Source: Pelosinus fermentans JBW45 (GTDB lineage: Bacteria > Bacillota > Negativicutes > DSM-13327). Taken from it: DNA of 64,000 bases. The translations under genes were made by a program, and so were the position numbers. Below, piece after piece: positions 18,121-27,403 of this stretch; within the stretch, counting starts at the first letter, position 1, and every line of letters starts with the position of its first letter. The notes under the pieces are model-generated. The model was not told the origin of the DNA. It made no database searches and saw only the letters and a program-made list of their open reading frames with translations. The DNA lies in NCBI RefSeq assembly GCF_000271665.2, contig NZ_CP010978.1:900501-964500 (forward strand), written 5' to 3'.

Positions 18121-19248
18121 ATGTTTAAAATTAGGCAGTATTTAGCCATGAGCTTAGCAGTTGTGATAATGTGCGTGGCGATTGGACCTGCATTAGCCAA
18201 TGAGTTGGCAGAGCAGCAGCAGCAGGTTCAGCAGCAGATGCAGATTCAGCAGGAAAAAGCTGCTGAGGCCAAACAGAAGGTCAATAGTGTTTCTGATCAA
18301 TTACATAAAGTACAGATCCAGTTAGAGAATGCCCAGGGAGATTATAATGCAATTCAGGCAAAGCGAAGTGCAACAGAAGAACTGATTGCTGTAAATACGA
18401 CTGTTTTAGCGAAAGCCGAAAAAAATCTATCTGAGCGCAGTTTGATATTGAATAAACGGATTCGCGATATTTATCAAAATGGTCAGCTAAGTTATTTGGA
18501 TGTCTTGTTTGGCGCCAATGACTTTAGCGATTTTACCACTCGTATGGATCTTTTGAAACGGATCATGGATAAAGATATTGAATTGATTATAAAAGTGAAA
18601 GCTGAACGAGAATTGGTCTTGCAAAAGAGAGCTGAATTAGAAAGTGATAAGGCTGCTATTTTACAGTTAGAAAAAGCAGCCATTGAAAAGAAAAAAATCA
18701 TTGAGTCCAGTAAGAAAGAAAGAGAAGCTGTTTTGGCATCGGCTGTTAATGAACGGGATACAGCAGAACAGTCCTATCAGGAACTTTTAGAAACTTCCCG
18801 TAACATTGAGCAGATGATCCGGCGCAGTCAAAATGGAAAACAAGGACCTAGCGGCGGTACAGGGGCTATGATGTGGCCTACGGATGTTACGGAAATTACT
18901 TCACCATATGGCTGGCGTACTCACCCGATTTTTGGCACATCCCGTTATCACAGTGGTATTGATATCGGAGCTGATTATGGGGATTCTGTACGGGCTGCTG
19001 ACAGTGGAGTGGTTATTTATGCAGATTGGATGGGTGGTTACGGTAAAGCCGTGATCATCGAACATGGAAATGGTATTTCTACGTTATATGGACATAATTC
19101 GGAATTGCTCGTAGTAGAAGGGCAAAGAGTGCGTAAAGGAGAAGTGATATCCCGTGTGGGTTCAACAGGTTATTCCACCGGGCCTCATTTGCATTTTGAA
19201 GTCCGTGAAAATGGTTCACCTACTAGTCCGATGGATTATTTGCCGTAA
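18121..19248 (+). CDS. M23 family murein hydrolase with coiled-coil, EnvC-like FtsX partner
   Basis: 375 residues. A signal peptide (to about residue 27, ALA-N) is followed by a long Gln/Glu/Lys-rich coiled coil (about 28-235), then a LytM/M23 domain (about 250-375). The zinc ligands are all present: HSGID (HxxxD) and HLHFE (HxH). E. coli EnvC, which has the same layout and also works with FtsEX, lacks these residues and only activates amidases; this protein should cut peptidoglycan cross-links itself. AGGAGGG precedes ATG 18121, and the gene sits in the ftsEX operon. Confidence 0.92.
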   Translation: MFKIRQYLAMSLAVVIMCVAIGPALANELAEQQQQVQQQMQIQQEKAAEAKQKVNSVSDQLHKVQIQLENAQGDYNAIQAKRSATEELIAVNTTVLAKAEKNLSERSLILNKRIRDIYQNGQLSYLDVLFGANDFSDFTTRMDLLKRIMDKDIELIIKVKAERELVLQKRAELESDKAAILQLEKAAIEKKKIIESSKKEREAVLASAVNERDTAEQSYQELLETSRNIEQMIRRSQNGKQGPSGGTGAMMWPTDVTEITSPYGWRTHPIFGTSRYHSGIDIGADYGDSVRAADSGVVIYADWMGGYGKAVIIEHGNGISTLYGHNSELLVVEGQRVRKGEVISRVGSTGYSTGPHLHFEVRENGSPTSPMDYLP

Positions 19249-19264
19249 ATGTAAACAGCATCAC

Positions 19265-19293
19265 GATAAGGGTACCCGCGGTGGGTGCCCTTA
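19265..19293 (+). terminator. Possible weak terminator after the M23 gene
   Basis: Stem ATAAGGGTACCC pairs with GGGTGCCCTTAT with one G-U pair and a 5-base loop. The T-run afterwards is poor, so ending of transcription may be partial and ctp may be read through. Confidence 0.55.
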
Positions 19294-19404
19294 TGGAATA
19301 TTTCATGGATTTTCTACATATATTTAATTATGTGTGTTTTTCATAGAGAAGAAAGTAGCGAAATTTGGTAATTCAAATTTCTAATTTGGAATTGGGGTGT
19401 ATAG

Positions 19405-20547
19405 ATGAGTCGTCGTAAGATTATAGTATCAGCCATTTTATTAATCGTCTTTACCTTTACGGTAACAGCTGGCGGATTTTTATATCTGTTAAAGGGAAAT
19501 TCTGCTGATGTTGTAAGTACCTTAAAGTTTTTTAGGGCCTTGCAGGTTGTGAAAGCCCGCTATGTAGAGCAAGTGGATACAGAGACCTTGGTAGCTGGGG
19601 CTGTCAAGGGAATGGTCAGCTCTTTAGGAGATCCCCATTCCATTTATATGGATGCCAAGATGTATAAGGACTTTATGGTAGAAACAGAAGGTTCTTTTGG
19701 CGGCGTGGGTATGGTTTTGGGAGTAAAAGAGAAGACCTTGACGGTTGTTTCGCCGATTGAAGGTACGCCCAGTGATAAAGCTGGAATCAAAAGCGGAGAT
19801 CAAATTCTTCAAATTGATGGCAAAGATACGAAAGATATGGCCTTAGATGAAGCCGTCAATAAAATTCGCGGTCCTGAAGGGACTACTGTCAGTTTAGCCG
19901 TTCGTCATGAAAGTGAACCTACAAAAGAGATTACTTTGACTCGGTCTAACATCCAAATTAAAACCGTAGCAGGTAAAATGCTTCCCGATAAGATTGGATA
20001 TATCCGAATATCCATGTTTAATGACAATACAGGCAATGATTTTGCTCAAAAGTATAAAGAGCTGGAAGCAGAAGGTATGAAAAGCATTATTCTCGATCTT
20101 CGGGATAATCCAGGCGGCTTATTAGAGGAAAGTGTTAAGGTTGCCAGTAAATTTGTGCCCAAAGGGCCAGTTGTTTCCGTTGTTACCCGGGATGGGCATC
20201 GTGAGACTCATTCTTCTACCTTAGAGGCGATTAAATATCCTGTAGCTGTGTTAGTTAACGGTGGCAGCGCCAGTGCCTCAGAGATTGTGTCTGGAGCAAT
20301 CCAGGATACAGCATCTGGAACATTAATTGGCACGAAGACTTATGGTAAAGGGTCAGTGCAAACCGTGCTTCGCTTAGATAGCGGCGCCATTAAGTTGACC
20401 ATTGCCAAATATCTGACACCAAATGATCGCTCCATAAATGGCATTGGTATTGAGCCGGATATAAAAGTGGAAATGGATAAGGATGCAAAGTCAGATGTAC
20501 AATTAGACAAAGCCATTGATTTTGTAAAAGAAAAGATGGGAAAATAA
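19405..20547 (+). CDS. Carboxyl-terminal processing protease (S41, CtpA/CtpB)
   Basis: 380 residues. An N-terminal helix (about 6-28) exports or anchors it; a PDZ domain lies at about 95-180 (GGVGMVLGVKEKTLTVVSPIEGT); the S41 protease core follows. The catalytic Ser is in NGGSASASEIVSGA and the catalytic Lys in TKTYGKGSVQT, as in CtpB. A short peptidoglycan-binding tail found in some homologs is absent. In B. subtilis ctpB lies next to ftsEX and minJ as here, and acts in sporulation signalling by cutting SpoIVFA. A terminator follows. Confidence 0.94.
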   Translation: MSRRKIIVSAILLIVFTFTVTAGGFLYLLKGNSADVVSTLKFFRALQVVKARYVEQVDTETLVAGAVKGMVSSLGDPHSIYMDAKMYKDFMVETEGSFGGVGMVLGVKEKTLTVVSPIEGTPSDKAGIKSGDQILQIDGKDTKDMALDEAVNKIRGPEGTTVSLAVRHESEPTKEITLTRSNIQIKTVAGKMLPDKIGYIRISMFNDNTGNDFAQKYKELEAEGMKSIILDLRDNPGGLLEESVKVASKFVPKGPVVSVVTRDGHRETHSSTLEAIKYPVAVLVNGGSASASEIVSGAIQDTASGTLIGTKTYGKGSVQTVLRLDSGAIKLTIAKYLTPNDRSINGIGIEPDIKVEMDKDAKSDVQLDKAIDFVKEKMGK

Positions 20548-20554
20548 AGGGTTC

Positions 20555-20583
20555 GCGGCTGGCTTTTGCTTAGCCGCTTTTTT
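20555..20583 (+). terminator. Terminator of ctp
   Basis: GCGGCT and AGCCGC form the stem, with an 11-base loop, followed by six T. Confidence 0.82.
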
Positions 20584-20608
20584 CTAATAGATAAAAATGA
20601 GATAAGGA

Positions 20609-20660
20609 TTGAACCGCAGAGGGCGCAGCCCCTCAGCGTTCTCTGCGCCTCTGCGGTTTA
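20609..20660. repeat. Dispersed repeat copy 8: shortest copy, arms with almost no loop
   Basis: TTGAACCGCAGAGGGCGCAG, then CCCCTCAGCG, then TTCTCTGCGCCTCTGCGGTT. The AT-rich loop of other copies is missing, so the element is reduced to about 52 bases. Confidence 0.85.
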
Positions 20661-20707
20661 ATCGTCTGCAATCTTTTACTATTACTTTTTAGATTAGAGG
20701 TGAAATT

Positions 20708-21964
20708 ATGTTCCCATGGCAGGAATTAATACGGCTTTCTGTGGGTGGTGTGGTAGCTGCTTTCTTTGAACCTATATTTTGGATGATCATTGCCTTAGTT
20801 GGTTTTCAATATTGGAAATTGCAAAAAAGCCAGCAGCGAATGTTTGGTGTATGCGGCTTTTCCTTGACTCAGCAGATTGCCTTAGCCATTTGTCTGGGGA
20901 GTATCGGCGGCATCGTGGGAACATTTCTGCTGACGCTGGTAGGCATCAATGTAGATCAATTGGGCCTTGCGTATATTTGGCCGGTAGCAATACTGCTGAT
21001 GATGGTCAATATGCGATTTCTATGTTTTGCTTATGCTGGAGGCGTGGTGGCTTTATCTAAAGTATTGTTTGGCTGGCCGAACGTTGACGTTTCCCAGGTA
21101 TTAGTTTTGGTCGCAGTTCTTCATATCACAGAAAGTATCTTAATCGCGATTAGTGGAATTTATGGCAGTATGCCGATTATTTTACAGCGTAAAAATGGAC
21201 AATTAGTCGGGGCCTTTAATTTGCAAAACTTTTGGCCTCTTCCTCTTTTGTTAATGTCAGCAGTTGCAGTACCAGAGTTAAAAGTACCTGAGAGTGTCTT
21301 AGACATGCCGGATTGGTGGCCATTGCTGCCAGTCCAAGGGGGACTGATGGAAGGACATATTTGGATGTATACGATGGTATCAGTAGTGGCTGCTTTAGGA
21401 TATACAGACATTGCAGTAGCCAGTTCACCGCAAATGCGCCGCCGTAAATCCGCTTTGCATTTGGGCCTTTATAGTATTGTACTGCTTACACTCGCTCTGC
21501 TGTCGGTTCATTATAAATGGCTGCAGTCAGTAGCGGCGATGGTATCCTTCTTAGGTCATGAGATGCTGATTCAGATCGACAGCCGCCAGGAGTTAGAGGC
21601 TCCTCCCCGTTATGTACCTCCTACTAAAGGTCTTATGGTATTAGATACTGTAGTGGATACTCCTGCCCAAAAGGCAGGGATAAAATCAGGCGATATTCTG
21701 CTAAGACTGCATAATCTGACCATTGATACTAAGGAGCAATTAGCAGAAGCCATATATCTTGCTCCCCCCGTATTTATAATAGAAATTTTGCGTGACGACC
21801 GCAGGATCGAAAGAAAAGTGAAATTTTCTCAAAACCATAAAATGTTAGGTGTAATATTAGTGCCGGAAGGCAATGAATTATATTATGTTCAATTAGCAGA
21901 AGACAAATTTTGGCTATGGGAAAAAGCAAAAGAGATATGGGGAAAAAATAACAAAAAAATGTAA
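20708..21964 (+). CDS. MinJ-like membrane protein with C-terminal PDZ domain
   Basis: 418 residues. About eight membrane helices occupy residues 1-290, and the last 100 (about 300-385) form a PDZ domain (TKGLMVLDTVVDTPAQKAGI). This is the layout of B. subtilis MinJ, which bridges DivIVA to the MinCD division inhibitor, and the position between ctp and uvrB is the same as for minJ in Bacillus. The call therefore rests on architecture and synteny; sequence identity was not measured. No divIVA or minCD gene is in the window. Confidence 0.75.
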   Translation: MFPWQELIRLSVGGVVAAFFEPIFWMIIALVGFQYWKLQKSQQRMFGVCGFSLTQQIALAICLGSIGGIVGTFLLTLVGINVDQLGLAYIWPVAILLMMVNMRFLCFAYAGGVVALSKVLFGWPNVDVSQVLVLVAVLHITESILIAISGIYGSMPIILQRKNGQLVGAFNLQNFWPLPLLLMSAVAVPELKVPESVLDMPDWWPLLPVQGGLMEGHIWMYTMVSVVAALGYTDIAVASSPQMRRRKSALHLGLYSIVLLTLALLSVHYKWLQSVAAMVSFLGHEMLIQIDSRQELEAPPRYVPPTKGLMVLDTVVDTPAQKAGIKSGDILLRLHNLTIDTKEQLAEAIYLAPPVFIIEILRDDRRIERKVKFSQNHKMLGVILVPEGNELYYVQLAEDKFWLWEKAKEIWGKNNKKM

Positions 21965-22023
21965 TATTTATTATTAAAGAATTATTATATAATAGATTTA
22001 CATTCAATAGGTTCCATAGAAGT

Positions 22024-22068
22024 TTGACCGAACGTATGTACTGTGATAAAATTACAGTACATACGTTC
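22024..22068 (+). promoter_or_regulatory. uvrB promoter with a LexA-like double operator
   Basis: TTGACC (22024-22029), 17-base spacer and TAAAAT (22047-22052) form a promoter. A perfect 15-bp inverted repeat, GAACGTATGTACTGT at 22030-22044 and ACAGTACATACGTTC at 22054-22068, straddles the -10 box. Each arm starts or ends with GAAC-N4-GTAC, one base from the Gram-positive LexA box GAAC-N4-GTTC. Binding here would block RNA polymerase. Confidence 0.7.
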
Positions 22069-22099
22069 TAATGAATATTTGTAAAGACTGGTGATGTTT

Positions 22100-24175
22100 A
22101 TGGCAACGGTTCCTAAACTGAATACGGTATACCATGAAGGCGGAATTCCTTTTAAGGTGGAAGCTCCTTTCGTACCAATGGGGGATCAGCCGACTGCAAT
22201 TCATAAGCTGAAAGATGGTATTGTAGCAGGGCAAAAGGCGCAGGTTCTACTGGGAGCGACGGGGACAGGCAAGACCTTTACCATTGCAAAATTGATTGAA
22301 GAAGTGCAGAAGCCAACCTTGGTAATCGCTCATAACAAGACATTGGCAGCTCAGCTTGCCAGTGAGTTCAAAGAATTTTTTCCTCATAATGCTGTAGAAT
22401 ATTTTGTAAGCTATTATGATTATTATCAGCCAGAGGCGTATATTGCTCATACGGATACCTATATTGAAAAAGATTCTTCTATCAATGATGAAATTGATAA
22501 ATTGCGTCACTCCGCGACCAGTTCTTTATTCGAGCGCCGTGATGTGATTATTGTAGCCAGTGTATCTTGTATTTATGGACTAGGATCTCCTGATGAGTAT
22601 CATGGTCTCGTGTTATCTCTTCGCCAAGGTCAAACCAAAGACCGAGATGAAATCTTGCGAAAATTAGTAGCGATTCAGTATGAACGCAATGATATTAATT
22701 TTGTTCGCGGGAAATTCAGAGTGCGAGGAGATGTAGTTGAAATCTTTCCCGCCGCCTATGGAGAAAGAGCTATACGAGTGGAATTATTTGGTGATGAAAT
22801 TGAACGAATTTTAGAGATTGACACGCTTACAGGAGAAATCTTGGCAGAGCGCAAACATATTGCTATATATCCTGCGTCTCACTATGTAACGTCACGAGAA
22901 AATATGCTGCGATCCGTAGCGGATATTGAGGCAGAACTGGAAGTACAGCTGGCGGCATTCAAGGCAAATGGGAAATTGGTAGAAGCCCAGCGATTGGAGC
23001 AGCGTACCAAGTATGACCTGGAAATGATGCAGGAAATGGGATATTGTTCGGGAATCGAAAATTATTCCAGACATTTGACGGGACGGAATCCAGGGGATTC
23101 TCCTTATACCTTAATTGATTATTTTCCTGAAGATTTTTTAATCGTAATTGACGAATCTCATGTGATGCTGCCTCAGCTTCGTGCCATGTATGCAGGAGAT
23201 CGGGCTCGTAAAGCATCCTTAATAGAAAATGGCTTTCGTCTGCCATCAGCTTTTGATAATAGGCCCCTGACCTTTTTAGAGTTTACAGAGCGTATTAATC
23301 AGATTGTCTATGTATCTGCTACTCCTAGTGCTTACGAGCTGGGCGAAGCCAGCCAAGTTGCGCAGCAGGTGATTCGTCCTACAGGTCTCATCGACCCTGA
23401 AGTGGAAGTACGTCCCATTAAGGGACAAATGGACGACTTGCTTGGTGAAATTAAATTACGGGCTGCTGCAAATGAGAGAGTGCTGATTACGACCCTAACG
23501 AAAAAAATGGCAGAAAATCTTACAGAATTTCTAAAAGAAATGGGGATTCGCGTACGGTATCTGCATTCCGATATTGTGACCATTGAACGGGGCGAGATTA
23601 TTCGTGACTTAAGAGCGGGTGTGTTTGATGTACTCATCGGCATCAATCTTTTGCGAGAAGGATTAGATTTGCCGGAGGTTACATTAGTCGCCATTTTGGA
23701 TGCGGATAAAGAGGGATTTTTGCGGTCTGATACTTCCTTGATTCAGACCATCGGCAGAGCAGCTCGTAATGTAAATGGGCGGGTTATTATGTATGCGGAT
23801 GTGATTACCAAATCCATGGCACGAGCCATGGAAGAAACGGATCGCCGCCGTGATATCCAGATGGCGTATAACGAGGAATACGGCATTACTCCCACCACTA
23901 TTCAAAAGCGGGTTAAAGAGCTGATTGAAACGACAAAAGTGGCTGAAAGCCCCGAATTGTATCGAACTGACCGCTTAGGTAATATGAGCCAGAGTGAAAT
24001 GTTAGACCTGATCGGCAATCTAGAAAAGGAAATGCGTCTCGCCTCCAAACAACTGGAATTTGAACGCGCCGCCGAACTCAGAGATATGATCGTAGAACTA
24101 AAAGGTCGGGTGGGAAAAGCAAAATCGACAGGAAAAGAGAAGTCAGCGGGTAAAAAGACTGCAAGAAAAAAATAA
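22100..24175 (+). CDS. uvrB: Excinuclease ABC subunit B
   Basis: 691 residues from ATG 22100; GGTGA lies 6 bases upstream. In-frame GTG 22091 and ATG 22094 are alternatives with no better site. Walker A GATGTGKT is at residues 52-59, the beta-hairpin region ([11 protein letters not shown]) that inserts into damaged DNA follows, the DEAH-like box is DESHVM, and the UVR domain that binds UvrC is near residues 630-670. A Lys/Ala-rich tail ends the protein. UvrB checks damage found by UvrA and loads UvrC. uvrA follows, and uvrC is 5 kb away. Confidence 0.97.
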   Translation: MATVPKLNTVYHEGGIPFKVEAPFVPMGDQPTAIHKLKDGIVAGQKAQVLLGATGTGKTFTIAKLIEEVQKPTLVIAHNKTLAAQLASEFKEFFPHNAVEYFVSYYDYYQPEAYIAHTDTYIEKDSSINDEIDKLRHSATSSLFERRDVIIVASVSCIYGLGSPDEYHGLVLSLRQGQTKDRDEILRKLVAIQYERNDINFVRGKFRVRGDVVEIFPAAYGERAIRVELFGDEIERILEIDTLTGEILAERKHIAIYPASHYVTSRENMLRSVADIEAELEVQLAAFKANGKLVEAQRLEQRTKYDLEMMQEMGYCSGIENYSRHLTGRNPGDSPYTLIDYFPEDFLIVIDESHVMLPQLRAMYAGDRARKASLIENGFRLPSAFDNRPLTFLEFTERINQIVYVSATPSAYELGEASQVAQQVIRPTGLIDPEVEVRPIKGQMDDLLGEIKLRAAANERVLITTLTKKMAENLTEFLKEMGIRVRYLHSDIVTIERGEIIRDLRAGVFDVLIGINLLREGLDLPEVTLVAILDADKEGFLRSDTSLIQTIGRAARNVNGRVIMYADVITKSMARAMEETDRRRDIQMAYNEEYGITPTTIQKRVKELIETTKVAESPELYRTDRLGNMSQSEMLDLIGNLEKEMRLASKQLEFERAAELRDMIVELKGRVGKAKSTGKEKSAGKKTARKK

Positions 24176-24177
24176 CC

Positions 24178-24325
24178 TAACCACAGAGGCGCAGAGAACA
24201 CAGAGAAAAGATAGACAGGGGTTAAAAATTCCCCTCAGCGTCCTCTGCGTCTCTGCGGTTAAATCGTTCTATTTGCTCCGTTTGTCATTGCGAGCAGTAG
24301 CGAAACAATCTCTTCTTGGTTGTCT
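24178..24325. repeat. Dispersed repeat copy 9, composite with the second repeat family
   Basis: GCAGAG-subfamily inverted repeat at 24178-24262 (left arm ACCACAGAGGCGCAGAG, right arm TCTGCGTCTCTGCGGTT), then TCGTTCTATTTGCTCCG and the second repeat (GTCATTGCGAGCAGTAGCG, AAACAATCTC). The unit is nearly the reverse complement of 16259-16390. Confidence 0.87.
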
Positions 24326-24405
24326 GAGAGTTGGAGAGAAACGTTATTTTTTATTCATTATACTTATGATAGATCATTAGATTAGGATCAGAAAGGAATA
24401 TACCA

Positions 24406-27240
24406 ATGAAAGAAAAGATTATTATTAAGGGTGCAAGACAGCACAATTTGAAAAATATTGATATTGAGATTCCGCGTAATGAGCTGGTTGTCATTACAGG
24501 GTTAAGCGGGTCAGGTAAATCTTCTTTAGCCTTTGATACCATTTATGCGGAAGGGCAGCGGCGTTATGTGGAATCTTTGTCTGCTTATGCTCGTCAGTTT
24601 TTGGGGCAGATGGACAAGCCGGATGTGGATTATATTGAAGGGCTGTCTCCTGCCATTTCCATTGATCAGAAAACAACCAGCCGTAATCCTCGTTCCACAG
24701 TTGGGACTGTAACAGAAATCTATGACTACTTGCGTCTGTTGTTTGCCAGAGCAGGCCGCCCTCATTGTCCGAAATGCGGTAAGCCCATTACCCAGCAAAC
24801 CATTGAGCAGATGGTTGACCAGTTAGTGGCTTTGCCTGAGGGGACTCGTCTGATGCTCATTGCTGGAGTCATACGAGGGAAAAAAGGCGAACATCAAAAA
24901 GTGCTGGAAGATATTCGTAAGAATGGATATGTCCGGGTACGAGTTGATGGTGAAATTCGTGATGTGGCAGATGAAATCAAGTTAGAAAAAAATAAAAAGC
25001 ACACCATCGAAGTGGTAGTAGATCGGATTGTCCTGCGAGAAGGAATCAATCAGCGGCTGGCGGATTCTCTGGAGACAGCTCTCACCTTGGGAGAAGGCGT
25101 GGTAAATGTGGATGTCGTAGGAGATCAGGAACGAATCTTCAGCCAGAATTTTGCTTGTATCGAATGCGGTATTAGTCTGCCTGAAATTGCTCCCCGGATG
25201 TTTTCCTTCAATAGCCCTTTTGGTGCGTGCCCGGATTGTACAGGCTTAGGAAACAATATGGAAGTGGACCGCTCTTTAATTATCCCTGATACTAGCAAGG
25301 CTCTTATTGATGGGGCCATCACTCCTTTAAGTAAAAATACGAATTCCTATTTTATGTGCCAGTTAGAAGCGGTACTGGATAAATATAATTACTCTCTACA
25401 TGACACCTGGGAAAATTTATCTTCACAAGTCCAAGAAATTATTATGACAGGTTCAGGTGTAGAACAGTTTGATTTTGAATATGATAACATGTATGGGGAA
25501 ACAAAAACTTATCACGCTGTTTTTGAAGGTGTAATCCCATTATTAAATCGTCGGTATCGGGAAACGGTATCTGATTGGTCCCGAGAAGATATTGAAGAAT
25601 ATATGAGTTCTAAACCCTGCCCCACATGTAAGGGAGCAAGATTAAAACCAGAAACCTTGTCTGTTAAGATCGGCGGTAAAAATATCTATGAGGTAACGGC
25701 GGGCACCATTGCAGAAACCCAGGATTTCTTTTCTAATTTAGATTTAACAGATAGAGAGAAAGCCATTGCTCACCAAATTCTAAAAGAGATTCATGCTCGA
25801 TTGGGATTTTTGCTGAATGTGGGATTAGATTATTTGACTCTCAGTCGGGCCGCAGGTACCTTATCAGGGGGAGAAGCCCAGCGCATACGGCTGGCTACTC
25901 AGATTGGCTCCGGGCTGGTTGGGGTACTGTATATACTGGATGAACCAAGCATTGGTTTACATCAGCGGGATAATAACCGTCTGTTAACGACCTTGAAGCA
26001 TTTACGGGATGTAGGCAATAGCCTGCTGGTAGTTGAGCATGACGAAGATACCATGTATGAAGCCGATCACATCATTGATATTGGTCCGGCTGCTGGTGCC
26101 CATGGCGGACAAGTGGTAGTTCAAGGAACCGTAGAAGAGATCAAGGCTTGTTCAGAATCCATCACAGGTCAATATTTGAAGGGAAGTAAGTATATCCCGG
26201 TACCTGCTGTGCGGCGTAAACCCAATGGAAAATGGCTGGAAGTAGTGGGAGCGAAAGAAAACAATCTGAAAAAATTAACAGTGAAATTTCCTTTAGGTGT
26301 GTTTACTGCTGTGACAGGTGTATCTGGCTCAGGCAAGAGTACCCTGGTAAATGAGATTTTATACAAAGGGCTGGCAGGACGGGTGTATCGAGGTACTAAG
26401 ACTCGGCCTGGTGCTCATGATGATATTCGTGGTGTAGAATATATTGATAAAATTATTGAGATTGATCAGTCGCCCATCGGTCGTACCCCTCGCTCCAATC
26501 CCGCTACGTACACAGGCTTATTTGATGTCATTCGCGAAGTATTCAGCCAAACTCAGGAAGCCAAAATGCGGGGATATAAGCCTGGACGCTTCAGTTTTAA
26601 TGTAAAAGGCGGACGATGCGAGGCCTGCCGCGGTGATGGGATTATTAAGATTGAAATGCATTTTTTACCTGACGTATATGTTCCTTGTGAAGTGTGCAAA
26701 GGGGCTCGCTATAATCGGGAGACCCTAGAGGTTCGTTATAAAGGGAAGAGTATTTCTCAGGTGTTGGATATGGTGGTGGATGAAGGAGTAGAATTTTTCC
26801 AAAACCTCCCCAAAATTCAGCGTAAACTGCAAATTTTACAGGATGTTGGATTAGGATATATTAAATTAGGACAACCTGCTACGACCCTTTCTGGAGGAGA
26901 AGCTCAGCGGATTAAATTAGCAACGGAATTGGCAAGACGCAGTACCGGTAAGACACTCTATATTCTCGATGAGCCAACCACCGGTTTGCATACTGCTGAT
27001 ATTCACCGCCTGCTTACCGTGCTGCAGCGTTTGGTCGATGGAGGGGACACCGTTGTAGTGATTGAGCATAATCTGGATGTCATTAAGACTGCGGATTATG
27101 TAATTGACCTAGGGCCAGAAGGCGGCAGCCGTGGTGGTACCATTGTTGCCAAAGGAACCCCGGAAGACATCGTAAAGGTCAAGGCTTCCTACACAGGACA
27201 ATTTCTGGCGCCAATTTTGAAAAGAGGAATACGGGAGTAA
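24406..27240 (+). CDS. uvrA: Excinuclease ABC subunit A
   Basis: 944 residues, full length. Two ABC ATPase modules: Walker A motifs [14 protein letters not shown] (about residues 31-44) and [14 protein letters not shown] (about 640-653), signatures [14 protein letters not shown] and [14 protein letters not shown]. Zinc modules are seen as CPKCGKPI with [12 protein letters not shown], and CEACRGDGI with [10 protein letters not shown]. UvrA dimers scan DNA for bulky lesions and hand them to UvrB. AAAGGA lies 7-8 bases before ATG 24406. A composite repeat separates it from uvrB, so coexpression is not assured. Confidence 0.98.
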   Translation: MKEKIIIKGARQHNLKNIDIEIPRNELVVITGLSGSGKSSLAFDTIYAEGQRRYVESLSAYARQFLGQMDKPDVDYIEGLSPAISIDQKTTSRNPRSTVGTVTEIYDYLRLLFARAGRPHCPKCGKPITQQTIEQMVDQLVALPEGTRLMLIAGVIRGKKGEHQKVLEDIRKNGYVRVRVDGEIRDVADEIKLEKNKKHTIEVVVDRIVLREGINQRLADSLETALTLGEGVVNVDVVGDQERIFSQNFACIECGISLPEIAPRMFSFNSPFGACPDCTGLGNNMEVDRSLIIPDTSKALIDGAITPLSKNTNSYFMCQLEAVLDKYNYSLHDTWENLSSQVQEIIMTGSGVEQFDFEYDNMYGETKTYHAVFEGVIPLLNRRYRETVSDWSREDIEEYMSSKPCPTCKGARLKPETLSVKIGGKNIYEVTAGTIAETQDFFSNLDLTDREKAIAHQILKEIHARLGFLLNVGLDYLTLSRAAGTLSGGEAQRIRLATQIGSGLVGVLYILDEPSIGLHQRDNNRLLTTLKHLRDVGNSLLVVEHDEDTMYEADHIIDIGPAAGAHGGQVVVQGTVEEIKACSESITGQYLKGSKYIPVPAVRRKPNGKWLEVVGAKENNLKKLTVKFPLGVFTAVTGVSGSGKSTLVNEILYKGLAGRVYRGTKTRPGAHDDIRGVEYIDKIIEIDQSPIGRTPRSNPATYTGLFDVIREVFSQTQEAKMRGYKPGRFSFNVKGGRCEACRGDGIIKIEMHFLPDVYVPCEVCKGARYNRETLEVRYKGKSISQVLDMVVDEGVEFFQNLPKIQRKLQILQDVGLGYIKLGQPATTLSGGEAQRIKLATELARRSTGKTLYILDEPTTGLHTADIHRLLTVLQRLVDGGDTVVVIEHNLDVIKTADYVIDLGPEGGSRGGTIVAKGTPEDIVKVKASYTGQFLAPILKRGIRE

Positions 27241-27244
27241 GTTT

Positions 27245-27333
27245 TTAACCGCAGAGACGCAGAGAACACAGAGAGGATGGCGAAGAGTTTTTAGATTATT
27301 TCTCCTCTGCGCCCTCTGTGTGCTCTGCGGTTA
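27245..27333. repeat. Dispersed repeat copy 10: complete inverted repeat
   Basis: Arms TTTAACCGCAGAGACGCAGA and TCTGTGTGCTCTGCGGTTAA with a 40-base middle that pairs poorly. GCAGAG subfamily, no tail. It lies between the convergent uvrA and biotin carboxylase genes. Confidence 0.85.
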
Positions 27334-27378
27334 ATGTTCTTTTTTACTATATTGCACAATTATAATTGCTGAGAACAT

Positions 27379-27403
27379 AAAAAAGAGTAGGCATAGTGCC
27401 TAC
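27379..27403 (-). terminator. Terminator of the biotin carboxylase gene
   Basis: On the minus strand, stem GTAGGCA/TGCCTAC with a 3-base loop, then TC and six T. It overlaps the stop codon of the gene. Confidence 0.85.

Noticed and set aside
23332-23694. 120-codon antisense frame in uvrB
   Set aside because: Shadow of a conserved gene; no start signal.
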